Shown here: positions 1 through 11,283 of the stretch, piece after piece
Position numbering within the stretch: position 1 is the first letter of the stretch
How the letters are laid out: every line of letters begins with the position of its first letter
Origin: Setaria digitata
Taxonomy: Eukaryota > Nematoda > Chromadorea > Rhabditida > Setariidae
DNA: 25,966 nucleotides
Reading direction: 5' to 3'
Assembly (NCBI GenBank): GCA_003640385.1
Contig: RCAB01000693.1
Location: 1 to 25,966, forward strand
Notes under the pieces: model-generated
What the model was told of the DNA's origin: nothing
The model's database searches: none
The model's input: the letters and a program-made list of their open reading frames with translations, nothing else
Program-made: the position numbers and the translations under genes

Positions 1-1202
1 GAATATTACTCATTTTGTTCAAACAAAACATTCATATTGATTAAATGTATTTACTGTGTGAGTAAAGTGAACACAAACTTATAACCATTAACATCAATCA
101 TTTTTTTGATATTCAACTTTTTTGCTTTTTTTTCTTTCTTTTTGAAACCAGGAGGTTTTAAAATTTGAAAAATTAGGATAAAGTAGCGTCAAGACATGAT
201 TTGCCTATCTTCGTTAAGTGTCGACGAATGCAATTAAATCACTGCATTTTCCGGCATCAAATTTGGTTGGCATCCTTTCACTGTGATTTTGGATGATTTT
301 CGGATGATAATTCTTTAGGTTTCTTATTCTAAAATTTGCAAAAATTTTTGTATTTTTTAATTTTATATTCCTTTTTTCTTTTTTCTTTTTGGAACTTCTG
401 TTAACGAAATAAATTGAAGATTTCAGTTTTTTTTTTTTTTTTTTTCAGTTTAGATTATCACTTCGCGGCATTTCACAAATGTTGTTATTTTGAAAATTGG
501 AAATTTCCAACTATTTTTATAATTCCTTTTGCGAGTTGCCATATTATATTTACGGTGCTGACCAGCAAAATTTTCTTTTTGAATAAACTTTGGAAGGTTT
601 CAATTGATCTTGAAAGTCTGGATATATTTAAGCTTGATTTAATAAAATAAATTATGGGCTATGAAATAATTAACGTGCAAACCTTTACTCTTTTTATGTA
701 TGTGCAGTTTTTACAGTGAAAAGAAAAAAAAAAAACAAAAACAAACTAAGTGTCGCGCATCTTTTATATGCAATAACTTCGCCGCAGATATTTTTTGCTG
801 ATGATGAACTGTTTTTTGATTTCGAAGACTTGACTGTTGTGTAGCATCTTCCTGTAATTTGTTTATATCTTCAAATAGCATGAAATATCATTTCCTCAAT
901 TTTTTATTTGACATTTTCGCCAGGAAATTCAAATCCTAATGTTGAATGTTTTAATATTTTCTTTTTTTCTTTAGTTTTAAACTCAATTTTTAGCATTAAA
1001 AGTTTTAGTTTTGCATACTTTCTCTTCCCCTCGAAATTAAATTTTAACTTTTAGATCTGATGTAGCGGTTTGAAAAAATTTTTGCCTAATTTTTTTCTTT
1101 GGAATAAAGTTCTCATCATTTGGTATGACCCACTTCAATCACTAAGCAGGAGTGAAGTTAGTTATTGAAGAAACCTCCTTACACTAATCTTATTTGGAAT
1201 AT
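1..1202. other. AT-rich intergenic stretch, no gene seen
   Basis: I see no exon with good splice sites or a coding-like frame here. There is a T-run near 427-447 and several shorter homopolymers. The part nearest 1203 would hold the 3' UTR of the minus-strand gene that ends there, but I did not find a canonical AATAAA close to its stop. Confidence 0.5.
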
Positions 1203-4057
1203 TTAATGACAATTTCGTACAAGTTGCATATCGCTGATAACATGCTTGATAATCGTATATTGTGGTGCAGGCATTCGTCTTGCCAACAGTAATCGCTGAA
1301 TACATTTCAGAAGAACAGCAATTAAGAATGAAATAATTAAAATGATAAATATGGCAAGAAAGATTGAAAAACTTGCAATTCCAACACGAACAATTCGACT
1401 CCATTTCTCAGGTGGCTAAAATAAAGTTTTCTTTTAGCTATATTTTTAGTAATCTATTATCATTATTGCGGAGCTGAATATTAAATTTTTTTTCGGAATT
1501 TTAGAAAAATAAGTCTGTCCCAAAATATTTATTAAATATGAGTTGTGAAATAACAAGCGATGTTGTTGATGTATAGTTTGTATAAGGAAACACTGAACTA
1601 TTCCAAACCTAAAATTGAACAGAATGACTGATTTATAAAAGAATAGAGCATAGATATAATAATTTTATCACAATTTTCAATTCCTGTTTTTAAACATTTG
1701 AACTTTGTAAATTTGATTTCATCGTCACATTAATTTTAAAAAATTGAAATCATCAAAACTTTCTAAAAAAACTGGCAAAAACACGAAAAATTTAAAAAAA
1801 TATTGCACTGTAATAAAAAATTATGCCACTAGGACAACTAAACTTTTCTGTGAAAACTAAGCTCATTTCAACTTATTTGCCAACTTTATATTAAAGGAGT
1901 TTTAATCAAAACATTAGAGAATAATAAACTTACATAATATTCCATTGTATCATTTAATTCAACTAAAATACTTAATTAAAAATTTTGAAAATATCTTTTA
2001 TTTATACATTAAGAAGAAAAATTATAATAAGTATAAAAGTTTCTATTTACTCATATAAGCTGTTTTTTTTTTTCAAAAAAGGTTCTGGGTGGGAGATGCG
2101 AGGAAGAAAAATCGTTATTTTCAACTGATTTGACCTTTTGGTCCTATGTTTTGAGAAAAGAAGGCTTCTGGATTAAAAACAACAACAACAACAACAACAA
2201 AAAACGAGTTATGTTAAGGTTTAATTGTTTCCGCAATTTGTGCTATGAACTGCTGCAAAAGTACTACTTGAGTACTAAGTGTGATAAGAAAATTATGCCG
2301 ATTGAAAAAGTAAACTGTACTATTTAAGATGAATGCTTTGAAGAAAATTACATTCTTACTGTGTCAAAATATCATTCGCAAATTTCTAATAGCTCATATT
2401 TATTATATTAGGTGNAATCCTTTTGGTCCTATGTTTTAATTTTTAATCCAGAAGGCTTCTGGATTAAAAACAACAACAACAACAACAACAAAAAACGAGT
2501 TATGTTAAGGTTTAATTGTTTCCGCAATTTGTGCTATGAACTGCTGCAAAAGTACTACTTGAGTACTAAGTGTGATAAGAAAATTATGCCGATTGAAAAA
2601 GTAAACTGTACTATTTAAGATGAATGCTTTGAAGAAAATTACATTCTTACTGTGTCAAAATATCATTCGCAAATTTCTAATAGCTCATATTTATTATATT
2701 AGGTGGCTAGAATGAATAGTAATAGTCTATATTCACTAAATTTTTTGACTATTATTTTAAAAATAGAAGAATTTCATCTTTTGTCTGATTAAAACGAAAA
2801 TTAAATTTAGAAATATTTAGAACTCTTTTATTCTCTATTTATTCTAATCAAAAAAGAATAAACCTATTCTTCCACTGTTTGCTTCGCACACTATCGTTAC
2901 ATTGTAAATTTTGTCCTTTATATCAATATTGTAGCAGGTGGTATTATTTGGAACTGTAATGTGCAATATGAAATAAGTTTATAAAAATTTTGAGGTTACT
3001 GTATGAATCGAATGGTACCGTATTTGATAAAGTGAAATTTGATGCTAAAATTGAAAATTTTCAAAGCAGTAGTGAATAAAACAAATGAAATGTCGTGCAA
3101 AATTTTGAAATCTGCATACTTTGTTGTCTTTAATCATTAATATTTAATGAATAATGTTCAATTATTAATTAGGCAATGTCATGATTACGTGAAGGGAATG
3201 CATGTTGCTTCATTGCTAATCTTAAGATATGTTAACCGATAGCAAAATTATTGCTGTTCAGAAAATTTTCCTTAATATTTGAAGTCATATGCAAAGTTGC
3301 AAAATAAATACGTGAAATATAATCTTAAATTTTTTCTTGAATGAAAATTTATAACATTTAACTTCCTTTAAATAGCTTCTTTCTACCTAAATAATTTCAC
3401 TTTTTGCTTTTGCTTACATGATTGATTAGATTACATGTATGTTGTAATTTTAGAAGAAAATTAATTAACTAAATGGTTTCTGAAAAATATAAAGAAATCG
3501 TTGGATGCCAGTAGTTGTGTCATTGAATACGGTATACTGTTGCTTCCAATCAGCTTTCTGTATTTCTTGGATGCATTGTGCTACTTGGTTATCGGTGATA
3601 TTCCATGATAACAATTTTCTATTATTGTATGTAACAAATTCACAGAAATTTATGAGTTGATCCTATAAAAATAACAACAGCGGTAACAACAATAAAATTA
3701 ATTTTTCGAAGCATATAATTATTTAAACTAAGACTTCTAACCATTTAAGGCTAGTTTAATTATTCGAGCATTGCCTAGTTACTTTATTATTCATCACAAA
3801 GGTAGCTAACTGCTTTCTCTAATTACTTTAAATGTATGCAGGTAGACGTAAAATTTACATAAAAGTAAACATGAAAAGTTGTAAAATCGCATGTAAATAC
3901 ACCTAAAACAATGCTACAGCAAATAGATTAATCTAAAAATGTAATTAAAGTGATCTACTAGGCTGACACTATTATTGACATCCATGATTATCGGGATTGG
4001 GTTCCCGCATACGAAAGTTGTTGAGAGCACATAATACGAGATAACCATCCAAGACAT
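1203..4057 (-). CDS. Single-pass (type I) membrane glycoprotein, five exons, family not recognised
   Basis: Coding exons on the minus strand are 4057-3959, 3662-3470, 2953-2864, 1962-1934 and 1415-1203. They sum to 624 nt and stay in one frame through all four splices, giving 207 residues and a TAA stop. The N-terminus MSWMVISYYVLSTTFVCG reads as a signal peptide. The ectodomain (about residues 19-145) has Cys residues, for example in NFCEF, VAQCIQ, TTCYN and IVCEA, and seven N-x-S/T sequons (NNS, NIT, NDT, NNT, NTT, NVT, NDT). A 25-residue hydrophobic helix (about 149-173, starting GIASFSIFLAIF) is followed by a basic tail (RLLLARRMPAP), which predicts an outside-in topology. Donors are GTAGAT, GTTAAT, GTTTAT and GTAAGT. 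The second and third are weak, so those borders are the least certain. Acceptors end in TATAG, ACAG, TTTAG and TTTAG. Intron 3 contains the duplicated contig overlap at 2134-2704. I do not recognise the family. The matched phases over five exons, with a signal peptide and a membrane helix in the right order, make it a probable real gene. Confidence 0.72.
2134..2704. repeat. Direct duplication around the N at 2415 (likely unmerged contig overlap)
   Basis: 2134-2414 is repeated at 2419-2704 with the single N between. Both copies carry an (AAC)n microsatellite (first copy near 2177-2203). They are identical over most of their length and differ near the left end. The right copy there has AATTTTTAATCC and forms a perfect 15-bp inverted repeat with the following CTTCTGGATTAAAAA. 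A foldback at a contig start suggests a read or assembly artefact. The block lies inside intron 3 of the membrane-protein gene, so it does not change the protein. Confidence 0.85.
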
Positions 4058-4065
4058 AAGAATTG

Positions 4066-4073
4066 CTGAAAAA
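4066..4073 (-). promoter_or_regulatory. Candidate spliced-leader trans-splice acceptor
   Basis: On the minus strand TTTTTCAG lies 8 nt upstream of the ATG at 4057-4055, which opens the signal peptide of the membrane-protein gene. TTTTCAG is the nematode 3' splice-site consensus, and acceptors this close to the start codon are typical of spliced-leader addition. An ordinary intron joined to an untranslated upstream exon would look the same. Confidence 0.5.
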
Positions 4074-4503
4074 TGTAAACAAAATTTTTCGAAAACTTTT
4101 TAAAAATTTGTCGAGAAAAAGCAGTAGAAATTTACATTTCAGTCAGTCTCGAAGCGAAATGGATTTTGATATATTTCAATAAAAACACGATAATTCATAA
4201 TTACGCTAAAGAAATTTTCCATTATTATCCCATTGGTTCTGATTCAAATTCAAGAGCAAAATGAAAATGTCAAAATATGCATAGGTTAGCTTTAGTGTTT
4301 GAGGTAAAGTGTCGAGAATCAACTGAAGCTTTACTGTGCTGCAGCAGTTAAAAAAAATAAGTTTTTTTTTTCAAAGTGACACAAAAGATTGAGTCGGAAC
4401 TTCTCATAATTCTTAATCTTCAAGATCAATTAATTACAAATATTGACAATTAGAAAAAAAAATGAAAACTATCTTTCTTCTATTTCTATTTCTCCTTCAT
4501 TTC

Positions 4504-4538
<35 letters not shown>

Positions 4539-5073
4539 CTATTCAAGTAATTTTGAATTTTGAATAGCTTAATCATGTGGAACATTAAATTACGGTTCGG
4601 CATGGCGGGAGAAAATATGATTACTGGAATTAAATTATATTTATTATCATTTGTCATTGTTTATTACCACATATTGAACATTATTTTAAAAAAAAATGCA
4701 TGTTATAATTAAATTATAATGCCTTCTTATGGAAGATTTTAAATTAATAAATTAATTATAAATTCTTCGTGGACGTGAAAGTTATAAGTAATTTTGGTTC
4801 TTAGTTAATGAAATTAAGTTTGATTTAAGAAAACGACATATTAATGTCCATCAAATAAGCATACATATCTCCCTTCTTTTTCTTGAAGCAATTTAAATTA
4901 ATTCAGACAAGACTGATGGATATGGATAAATTCAAAACATTGAGCAAATGTATTTTTTTCCAAATAAATTTTGCTTGTTCTTACTTTTTCCGTTTGCTAC
5001 AATCTAATTTTTTGGATCTTTCTCTAAAAAAAGAAATGCAATATTGAAATAATGCATTCAATTTTTAATAAAA
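4074..5073. other. Intergenic stretch between membrane-protein gene and Kelch pseudogene
   Basis: No exon is supported. It holds a 28-nt T run (4507-4534) and scattered A/T runs. It lies upstream of the minus-strand membrane-protein gene, so any promoter of that gene would be here. I see no recognisable element. Confidence 0.5.
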
Positions 5074-5216
5074 TCATTCATTGTGTGGATGATGATTTTG
5101 GGCGACGCATGCTTCGATAATATGGTGATTCTCGACTCGAGTAAGATAGAGAGCTGAACGTCGTAGACTCATTGTTGGTAGCTCAATCCAGGTGTTTGAA
5201 CGAAAATCATATGCTT

Positions 5217-5471
5217 ATATTTCACCGATGGTACCAACTAAACCACCATATCCGCCAGCGACAATCACCTGATTGTTCAGCACTTCTATACCGAAATTTG
5301 AACTAAAATAATGCCAGAATTAACACAGTGGCAACCAATTTCCNATGTTTCACCGATGGTACCAACTAAACCACCATATCCGCCAGCGACAATCACCTGA
5401 TTGTTCAGCACTTCTATACCGAAATTTGAACTAAAATAATGCCAGAATTAACACAGTGGCAACCAATTTCC
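5217..5471. repeat. 127-bp direct duplication around the N at 5344 (likely contig overlap)
   Basis: 5217-5343 and 5345-5471 are identical except for one base (A at 5219, G at 5347). Both contain the last Kelch-blade exon start and its acceptor. The right copy begins exactly where the left copy carries the in-frame TAA (5215-5217), so it cannot confirm or deny that stop. An N with a clean overlap is the mark of two contig ends joined without merging. Confidence 0.88.
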
Positions 5472-5997
5472 TCTTTTTTTTTATTTCAACATGTTTTAAT
5501 TTACATGATATTCTTCAAGTGATAAAAATTCGTTAGCTTCATCAAGTAATATTGAAATCATTAGCTCATTAGAAATGAAAAAACTCGAAATCTCTCTGGT
5601 CGATTTCTTTGATATCATAACGACATTATCAATATCAAATTCAAAATCGATTTATTGAATAAATAAAAATTAAAATACCGCAGGTGATTCATTGATCCTA
5701 ACCGATGCAATTTCCCCTCCCTTTCATCGATAAATTCACACGTTTGCAAGCGACCAGTACTGTCAAAACCGTTACATATGAATAATACCACACCTTCAAT
5801 TGCAGAGGCAGCAATCCAGAACGCTGTAATTTTAACGGAATTTAAATAAAATTTTCAAACTCTTTGTGAAATTGAAATTTCTTGATTGTTGACAATTGAA
5901 TGAATTATGCGATAATGGCAAAAAAGCAAAGGAAAAGAAAAAATCATTCACTTACTTTTAGATTATACTGATTATGTTGATAACAGATGATAACGAT

Positions 5998-6072
5998 GAT
6001 AGTACTAACACGACTTGTCATATTGTTGCTTATNTTGATAATACTAACACGACTTGTCATATTGTTGCTTAT
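5998..6072. repeat. 36-bp direct duplication around the N at 6034 (likely contig overlap)
   Basis: 5998-6033 and 6037-6072 match with one mismatch (GATAGTACTAAC versus GATAATACTAAC). The duplication sits at the 3' border of a Kelch exon. It leaves the donor uncertain: GTATTA or GTACTA in the two copies. Confidence 0.8.
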
Positions 6073-7591
6073 AATAAACCATCGGTCACGTTAAGGTTCG
6101 TAATATTCAACGCTAGCGTGACAATTCATTCCGTCAAAACCACTGACAGCATATGCGACATTTTTCATTATTACGCAGTGTCCGTAACTTCTTAAAAAAA
6201 AAAAAAAAAAAAATCAAAATCGAGAAAATTTGAAACTTTCTTTAAACTATGAAACTCCTGCATAACATTGCAAAAGATTGTTGATGCAATAACTGGAATA
6301 AGGAAAAAATTCTTTTTATAATTAATAGTGAATTTTGTTTTATTTTCAAATTCAAATCCGGTAAGCCTTTTGACGCTCATTCCAGCAACTCCAGCGATCA
6401 TGATTATTGTAACCACCAATTTCGATTATCCCTGATCATACATTGATGCAACCTCGATGCAGTTCTGTAAAATTAGGATAAAACTTTAAACTTCTAACGT
6501 ATAATTTCAGTTTTTTTGAACTTCCTCAAATTCCTTTTTTTTCTTCTGTATCATAAATACGGGAAAAAAGAAAAGAAAAAAAAATATGGTTTTGCAGTTC
6601 TACAATAAAAAACAATCAATGCAATAATCAAAGAATTAACGACAGGAAGAAAATAACGAATTTAATCGGTTTAATTTATCTTTAATTAATTTTATACTAG
6701 TTGCTAATATTCGCCGTTTCGTAAAATTCGCATTCAAATTTTACTTATCATTTAGACTAAATCTACGCGTTGAACGATAATATTCTGCACCATTAAAACC
6801 ACCAATGGTAAATAAATGTTCACCAGTATTAATGACAGCGTGCGTGATAGGCACGTGATATTTCAAAAAGTTTCAATTCTGAGCGTACCCAACGTTGCGC
6901 ACGTGAGTCAAACGTTTCTACAAACATTTTTGGACCAATATTCGACCAACCTCTTTGCATAAAGAAGTAAACACCCCAGCTATAACAACTTATAATTTTT
7001 GATTCTGCAAAACAAATAGGATACGGAAGGACAAAATTTATTAGGTTAAATCCTTTTAATTATGTTATCGCTTGCAAGCAAGCATATAAGTAATTTTGTG
7101 GACTAGTTTGATTATATCTTAGCATATCCTACGACTTGCAAGCAATACTGAATTTGGTAAGCATGGCTCAGTTTCGGTTAGTCCAACAGTATCATTGCGT
7201 CCACGTAGTTCTTCACGTAATCGTACCGCACTACCGTCATCACAATCTTTAGCCTCAAATTTTTGGCCAAAAATTTCAGGTTTTGAAAAAAGTTTTTTAC
7301 GACTAGATTAAATATAAATTGAATAAAGAAATCAAATTTCATAAATTCTTTTTCTTTCAACTCAAAGAAATTTAATACAGTTTTGTTCAACTTACTTTAT
7401 CAATTTTCGAACCTTTGCTGTTTCTTCATTTTGTTAATATTTAAATACATATCGTGCAGTAATTTAAGTATTTCCATCTCAGAAAGTCTAGAATTAAAAT
7501 CTCCTCAAGCAATTATATGATCAGTTGAAAAATTTACAGCTAATTCAAAAATAAGTTCTTCGGTATTGCAGTGAATGAATATAATTAAAGT

Positions 7592-8265
7592 CTAAATATA
7601 AAATTAGGTATTTTCGTATATTATTTTTAAATTGACCAACAGCCCACGTAAATTGATGGTCAATTTTATAGAGCAAAAAAAAAAAGAGGCTAATTTGTTT
7701 TTCAGTAAGAAATCATAGAAATTGTTCCCTTAAATCAAAATTATAGCATGAAAAAATTGTCCTAAGAATGCCAAGATAAAAAGAAAGAAGAAAAGAAAAA
7801 TTAAATTTGACGAAATGATGGAAATTAAACATTTTTTTCAATTTCCTAAAGCAATATAACTAGTGCCTGATTTTAATTAAAATAATAATAAATTCAATTT
7901 TTAACTGAGAAGACGAAAACACTGTGTGCTAGAAAGAGATCAAATTCACGAACAATTATACACCATAACTTTAGCGCCAGTGGTATATGACGATATCTAC
8001 AAACTATAAATATCTATGAAAAAAAAAAAAAAAAAAAAAAAAATTTGCACAACGCAAAATGCGTTTTCCCCATCTCGCCATACGCTAATTTGTTTCACTT
8101 TAAACTTATTATATGAAAAAAAAGTCTGAAGCAAAAATTATCTGACACTGCCTTGACAAATTAGCGCACATTTTAAAAAAATTTTTTTTCATGAACTAGA
8201 AATAATACTTTAATTAATTAAAAATTACCTGACTTACGATAAACGAGAACTAGTGAATCAGCATT
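7592..8265. other. Non-coding stretch upstream of the Kelch pseudogene
   Basis: A BTB domain would be expected upstream of the BACK exon, but I find no clear BTB reading frame here. The stretch holds a 25-nt A run (8019-8043) and other homopolymers. Confidence 0.45.
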
Positions 8266-8830
8266 CACATTTGACAGCGAAATGATGCTAAAGATTATTC
8301 ATTTAAAGTGGCTGGTATAGAACGTCACCTTAAGCTGTTGATTGAGAGTGCAATTATGATTATTGGATCATAAATTTGACATAAAATTATACATAAATTA
8401 CTTTATTAAAGGTGCTTGATCTGGAAATTTGCATCAAATTTATCATAAAATGCGAGTGTTGATGCAATTGATCTCGAATTTTATGGCAAAATGAACATAA
8501 AGGTTACTTATTTTAAATATCTGATATCGAGCTTGACCCTGTGTTGTTGATCAAGGGTGCAATCATGATTACTTGATGATGAACATGACACAAATTTATA
8601 TATAAAATACTTGACGCAAGATGCTTGCTCTCGAATAGGTCATAAGTTCGTCATAAAATGCGCGTGCTGACGCAATTGGTCACGAATTTGAGGGCTAAAT
8701 GATGAAAAAGCTTTCTTATTTTAAATATCTGGTATCGGACTTGACCCTGTGTTGTTTTGATCAAGAGTGTGCAACCATGATTCTTGGCCATGAACTGGAC
8801 ACAAATTTATATCACATGCACTGATCTCTT
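8266..8830. repeat. Degenerate tandem repeat, period about 208 bp
   Basis: Matching landmarks start at 8312 (CTGGTATAGAACGTCACCTT), 8521 (CTGATATCGAGCTTGACCCT) and 8729 (CTGGTATCGGACTTGACCCT), giving steps of 209 and 208 bp. Each is preceded by ATGA.(11-13 nt)..TTATTTTAAA-like sequence and followed by a conserved GATCAAG-type segment, CATGATT and ACACAAATTTATAT. Two full units and a partial one are seen. Copies 2 and 3 are closest, and copy 1 is clearly diverged. There is no open frame. This may be a satellite remnant. Confidence 0.75.
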
Positions 8831-9020
8831 CTTGCAGGTACTGCTAATGTTGTAATCCATGATAATTTGCGCTGCTAAAATTGTTTATCTGCGCAAAATT
8901 AAGCAATTTGGATTTGAATTTTAGAAGCATTTTATTAATAATTTCCTGGAAAGAAGCAAACATTAATTTACATTTCACTTTTCAAATAATACGTCTTGTA
9001 AATCAGTTCTGATAGCCATC

Positions 9021-9384
9021 TCATTGATCCTTCGTGAAGCATTGCAAGTGAACGATGTGCTGAAATTTATTTCGGAAAACTTCATCTGAACAGTTATAGA
9101 AATAATCTTTTTTTGGTTTTTCACAATTATTTTGAATCATTTTGCGATAAAAAAGCAAAGTGAATGAGAAAATGAAAAAGATGCCTACTCGGCCCTCCTC
9201 CTTCTGCGGCTGGTTGTTGCATCCAGCTGTATATGCAAAGAGGAACATACGCGTTTTTTTTTTTTTATAACTAAACTCAGTGTCATAAAGATGTTAAAAA
9301 TTGATTTATATCATATTATAATGAATAAAATCTAATGAAGATTAACTCCTTACCTGAAAAAAGAAAGGCAAGAAAAAAAAACAT
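9021..9384 (-). CDS. Candidate small two-exon membrane protein (78 residues)
   Basis: Exon 1 (9384-9354) reads MFFFLAFLFS and ends at CAG|GTAAGG. Exon 2 (9226-9021) opens after ATATACAG. The splice keeps frame: 31 + 206 nt gives 78 residues and TGA. An AATTCAG acceptor-like site lies 6 nt before the ATG. Exon 2 starts with an unusually GC-rich segment for this window (GCNNQPQKEEGRVG). A hydrophobic helix IFFIFSFTLLFY follows, then a Lys-rich, Cys-containing tail (NNCEKPKKDYFYNCSDEVFR). The hydrophobic start could be chance from a T-rich tract. The same DNA in another frame gives AHRSLAMLHEG, faintly BTB-like. No family recognised. Confidence 0.33.
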
Positions 9385-9938
9385 CTATGGCTGAATTTTT
9401 CAAAAAACTTATACTTCTTATAATAAAATTTCGTATTAAAACGGTAGGATTCCTATAGAGAGAATATTCGAAGAATGTAGAGAATGATTGAATCGAATAA
9501 AACAAGGCAAAAATCGAAAATGAAATGGAACTTGAATATTTCCAGTGTTAACTAAACTGACCCAAACTTGCAGCAATTTCTATTGCTTAATAAATTTTGT
9601 TCTTCCTCTTTCTTTTCTGTATTTACACTAGTTTTTCCATTGCTTTAAAAAGAATTTCAAGAGTGACAGGCATTTTATCAAAAAAAAAAAAAAAAAATGG
9701 AAAAAAAACATTTCAAAGGCCGAAGAATTAAAAGAGCTATAATTTTGTAGACTTCTCTTATCAAAAAATCTTAATATATGACTTATTCAGTCTTTTTACC
9801 GTTAGTTATAGTGTTATGTGCAATTTAATATGCTAATAATGAAGGAATAATGAGAATTCTTTTTTTTTAAGATTGTATCTTTTACCATTTCAAATCCATT
9901 TTCTTTTAAGAGTGAAGCGTGAATTCAATTTCACTTAC

Positions 9939-11283
9939 AATTTTGTTTTTGTCAAGAGATAATAGGCCGAGAAAACACTGTTCGTTTTCCCATTTCATAT
10001 GACCTTGACAATCAGTGATAATCTCTGCAATTGAAACTTTTCAAAGCTCATTTGAAAGGCTTCAAAGAACAAGCTTGAGCCATTCATCCATTCTTTATTG
10101 ATAATTGATTACTTTTACACAATTGATTAAAGCAAAATTGATAGAATATATGGTATTTGGGAAGACAAGAATGTTTACTGCTTTACACATCAAGCACTGT
10201 AATCTCCTGCATAACTGAAGAACAATCATTGATAATATTTTTTATCAACATAACGCGCCCACAACTGTAATGATTAGAAATTGAGTTATTAAGACCAAAT
10301 TTGGAACAAGATGATGGATGTGAAAAACAACCATAATTGATAATCTTTATTAATCAAACATAATTAACGTCCGCAACTGAAATGACACAATAATGTTAAT
10401 TTTAGAAATTTATTTTGACTAGCTTAATATTTGAAAATAGGGATCAGGTCTCCATTTTTAAATATTAGGCTATAACTGGATGGTGAAAAGACTGAATAAG
10501 TTATATGCTATGATTTCCGGAAAATGATTATAATTGAGTAGCGAGAAAAGCGAAGAAATAAGATAACAATATGACTTGAAATTATTATGGTGATAATAGA
10601 TAGTGGAAATAATATAGCATCTGACTGTGGGACATCAAATAATGATGGAAACTGATGTAAAGTCCAACAGTGCAGTAGTTGCACTAACTAAATGGTAATT
10701 AGTAAACTAACTACTTTTACTAACATTTAATATGATGTTCAAAACCTGCAAATAATTAGATGGTTTCAAAAAAAGTTTTCCTCGCTTTAAATTAAATAAT
10801 TACAGCTGATTAAAAATGAAGAAGAATGAGTAAAATTGTTACGGGAATGAATAAACAATAGCAAAAGTATAGGTTTTATTCAATCTTTTATATTATTAGC
10901 ATTGTTCATGCAACACTTCGGTAAGCATTCTGTTCACTCCAATGTGCCAAATGCATTATCAGACAAATATTTCTTTTCATAGTTTCTGCTCATTTGTGTA
11001 CTGAAAATTGAATGCCATTTACAAGTTTGAAACTAGTAGAGAAAGATCTTGGAAAGTTTCAGTTCTATTAATTCTTGTAATCCAAAAATTATTCATGAAA
11101 AGCAAAGCATACTCATAAACGCGTTGCCAATCATTTCTACACATTTTTGCACCGCAATTTTTATTCAGTTATTTGAGTAATTGATCATTTAGCAAAAATT
11201 AAACTAAGAAATCTTAAATTGTTCCATTTTTTTTTTTTAAACACAACCTTACGCAACGCAGCCGTTGAGCATAAATCTTCCAT
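9939..11283 (-). CDS. Candidate two-exon fragment of an unrecognised gene
   Basis: The better part is the exon 10024-9939, bounded by TTTCAATTGCAG and by ATT|GTAAGT, with frame ITDCQGHMKWENEQCFLGLL then SLDKNKI. An upstream candidate first exon is 11283-11253, MEDLCSTAAL, with an in-frame TGA just before the ATG and a GTAAGG donor. Its exit phase (1) fits the entry phase of the second exon. No convincing 3' exon was found. One option is an acceptor near 9619 followed by a Lys/Arg-rich end. The strong donor argues for a real exon. The join across 1.2 kb is speculative. Confidence 0.3.

Larger units (their letters stand above)
5074..7591 (-). pseudogene. Kelch-repeat (KLHL-type, BACK plus Kelch) pseudogene
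   Basis: Exons on the minus strand, in order: 7591-7396, a BACK-like segment with ELAVNFSTDHIIA, GDFNSRLSEMEILKLL and EETAKVRKLIK; 7302-7133, linker ending in EPCLPNSVLLAS; 7004-6745, RGWSNIGPKMFVETFDSRAQ then TIGGFNGAEYYRSTRRF; about 6464-6360, EIGGYNNHDRW; about 6195-6045, YAVSGFDGMNCHASVEYYEP; 5823-5679, FICNGFDSTGRLQTCEFIDE; 5302-5074, VIVAGGYGGLVGTIGE then AYDFRSNTWIELPTM. These are Kelch blades with their GG/GF doublets and spaced Tyr/Trp. KLHL proteins usually act as substrate adaptors of cullin-3 ubiquitin ligases. Lesions: TGA at 7505-7507, a frameshift in the A-run near 7429-7434, a 4-bp GTGC duplication at 6840-6843 that shifts the frame, TGA at 6436-6438, TAA at 6091-6093 and TAA at 5215-5217. 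No clear BTB exon lies upstream. Splice phases still match at several junctions, so decay is recent or partial. Confidence 0.82.

Noticed and set aside
414..650. 78-codon plus-strand ORF
   Set aside because: It begins in a T run, has no splice or start context and AT-driven composition; ORFs of this length are expected by chance in this window.
9000..9130. Possible BTB domain remnant (AHRSLAMLHEG) for the Kelch pseudogene
   Set aside because: The match is only a few residues, lies 1.4 kb upstream in a different frame from DEVFR, and a different gene model uses the same DNA.
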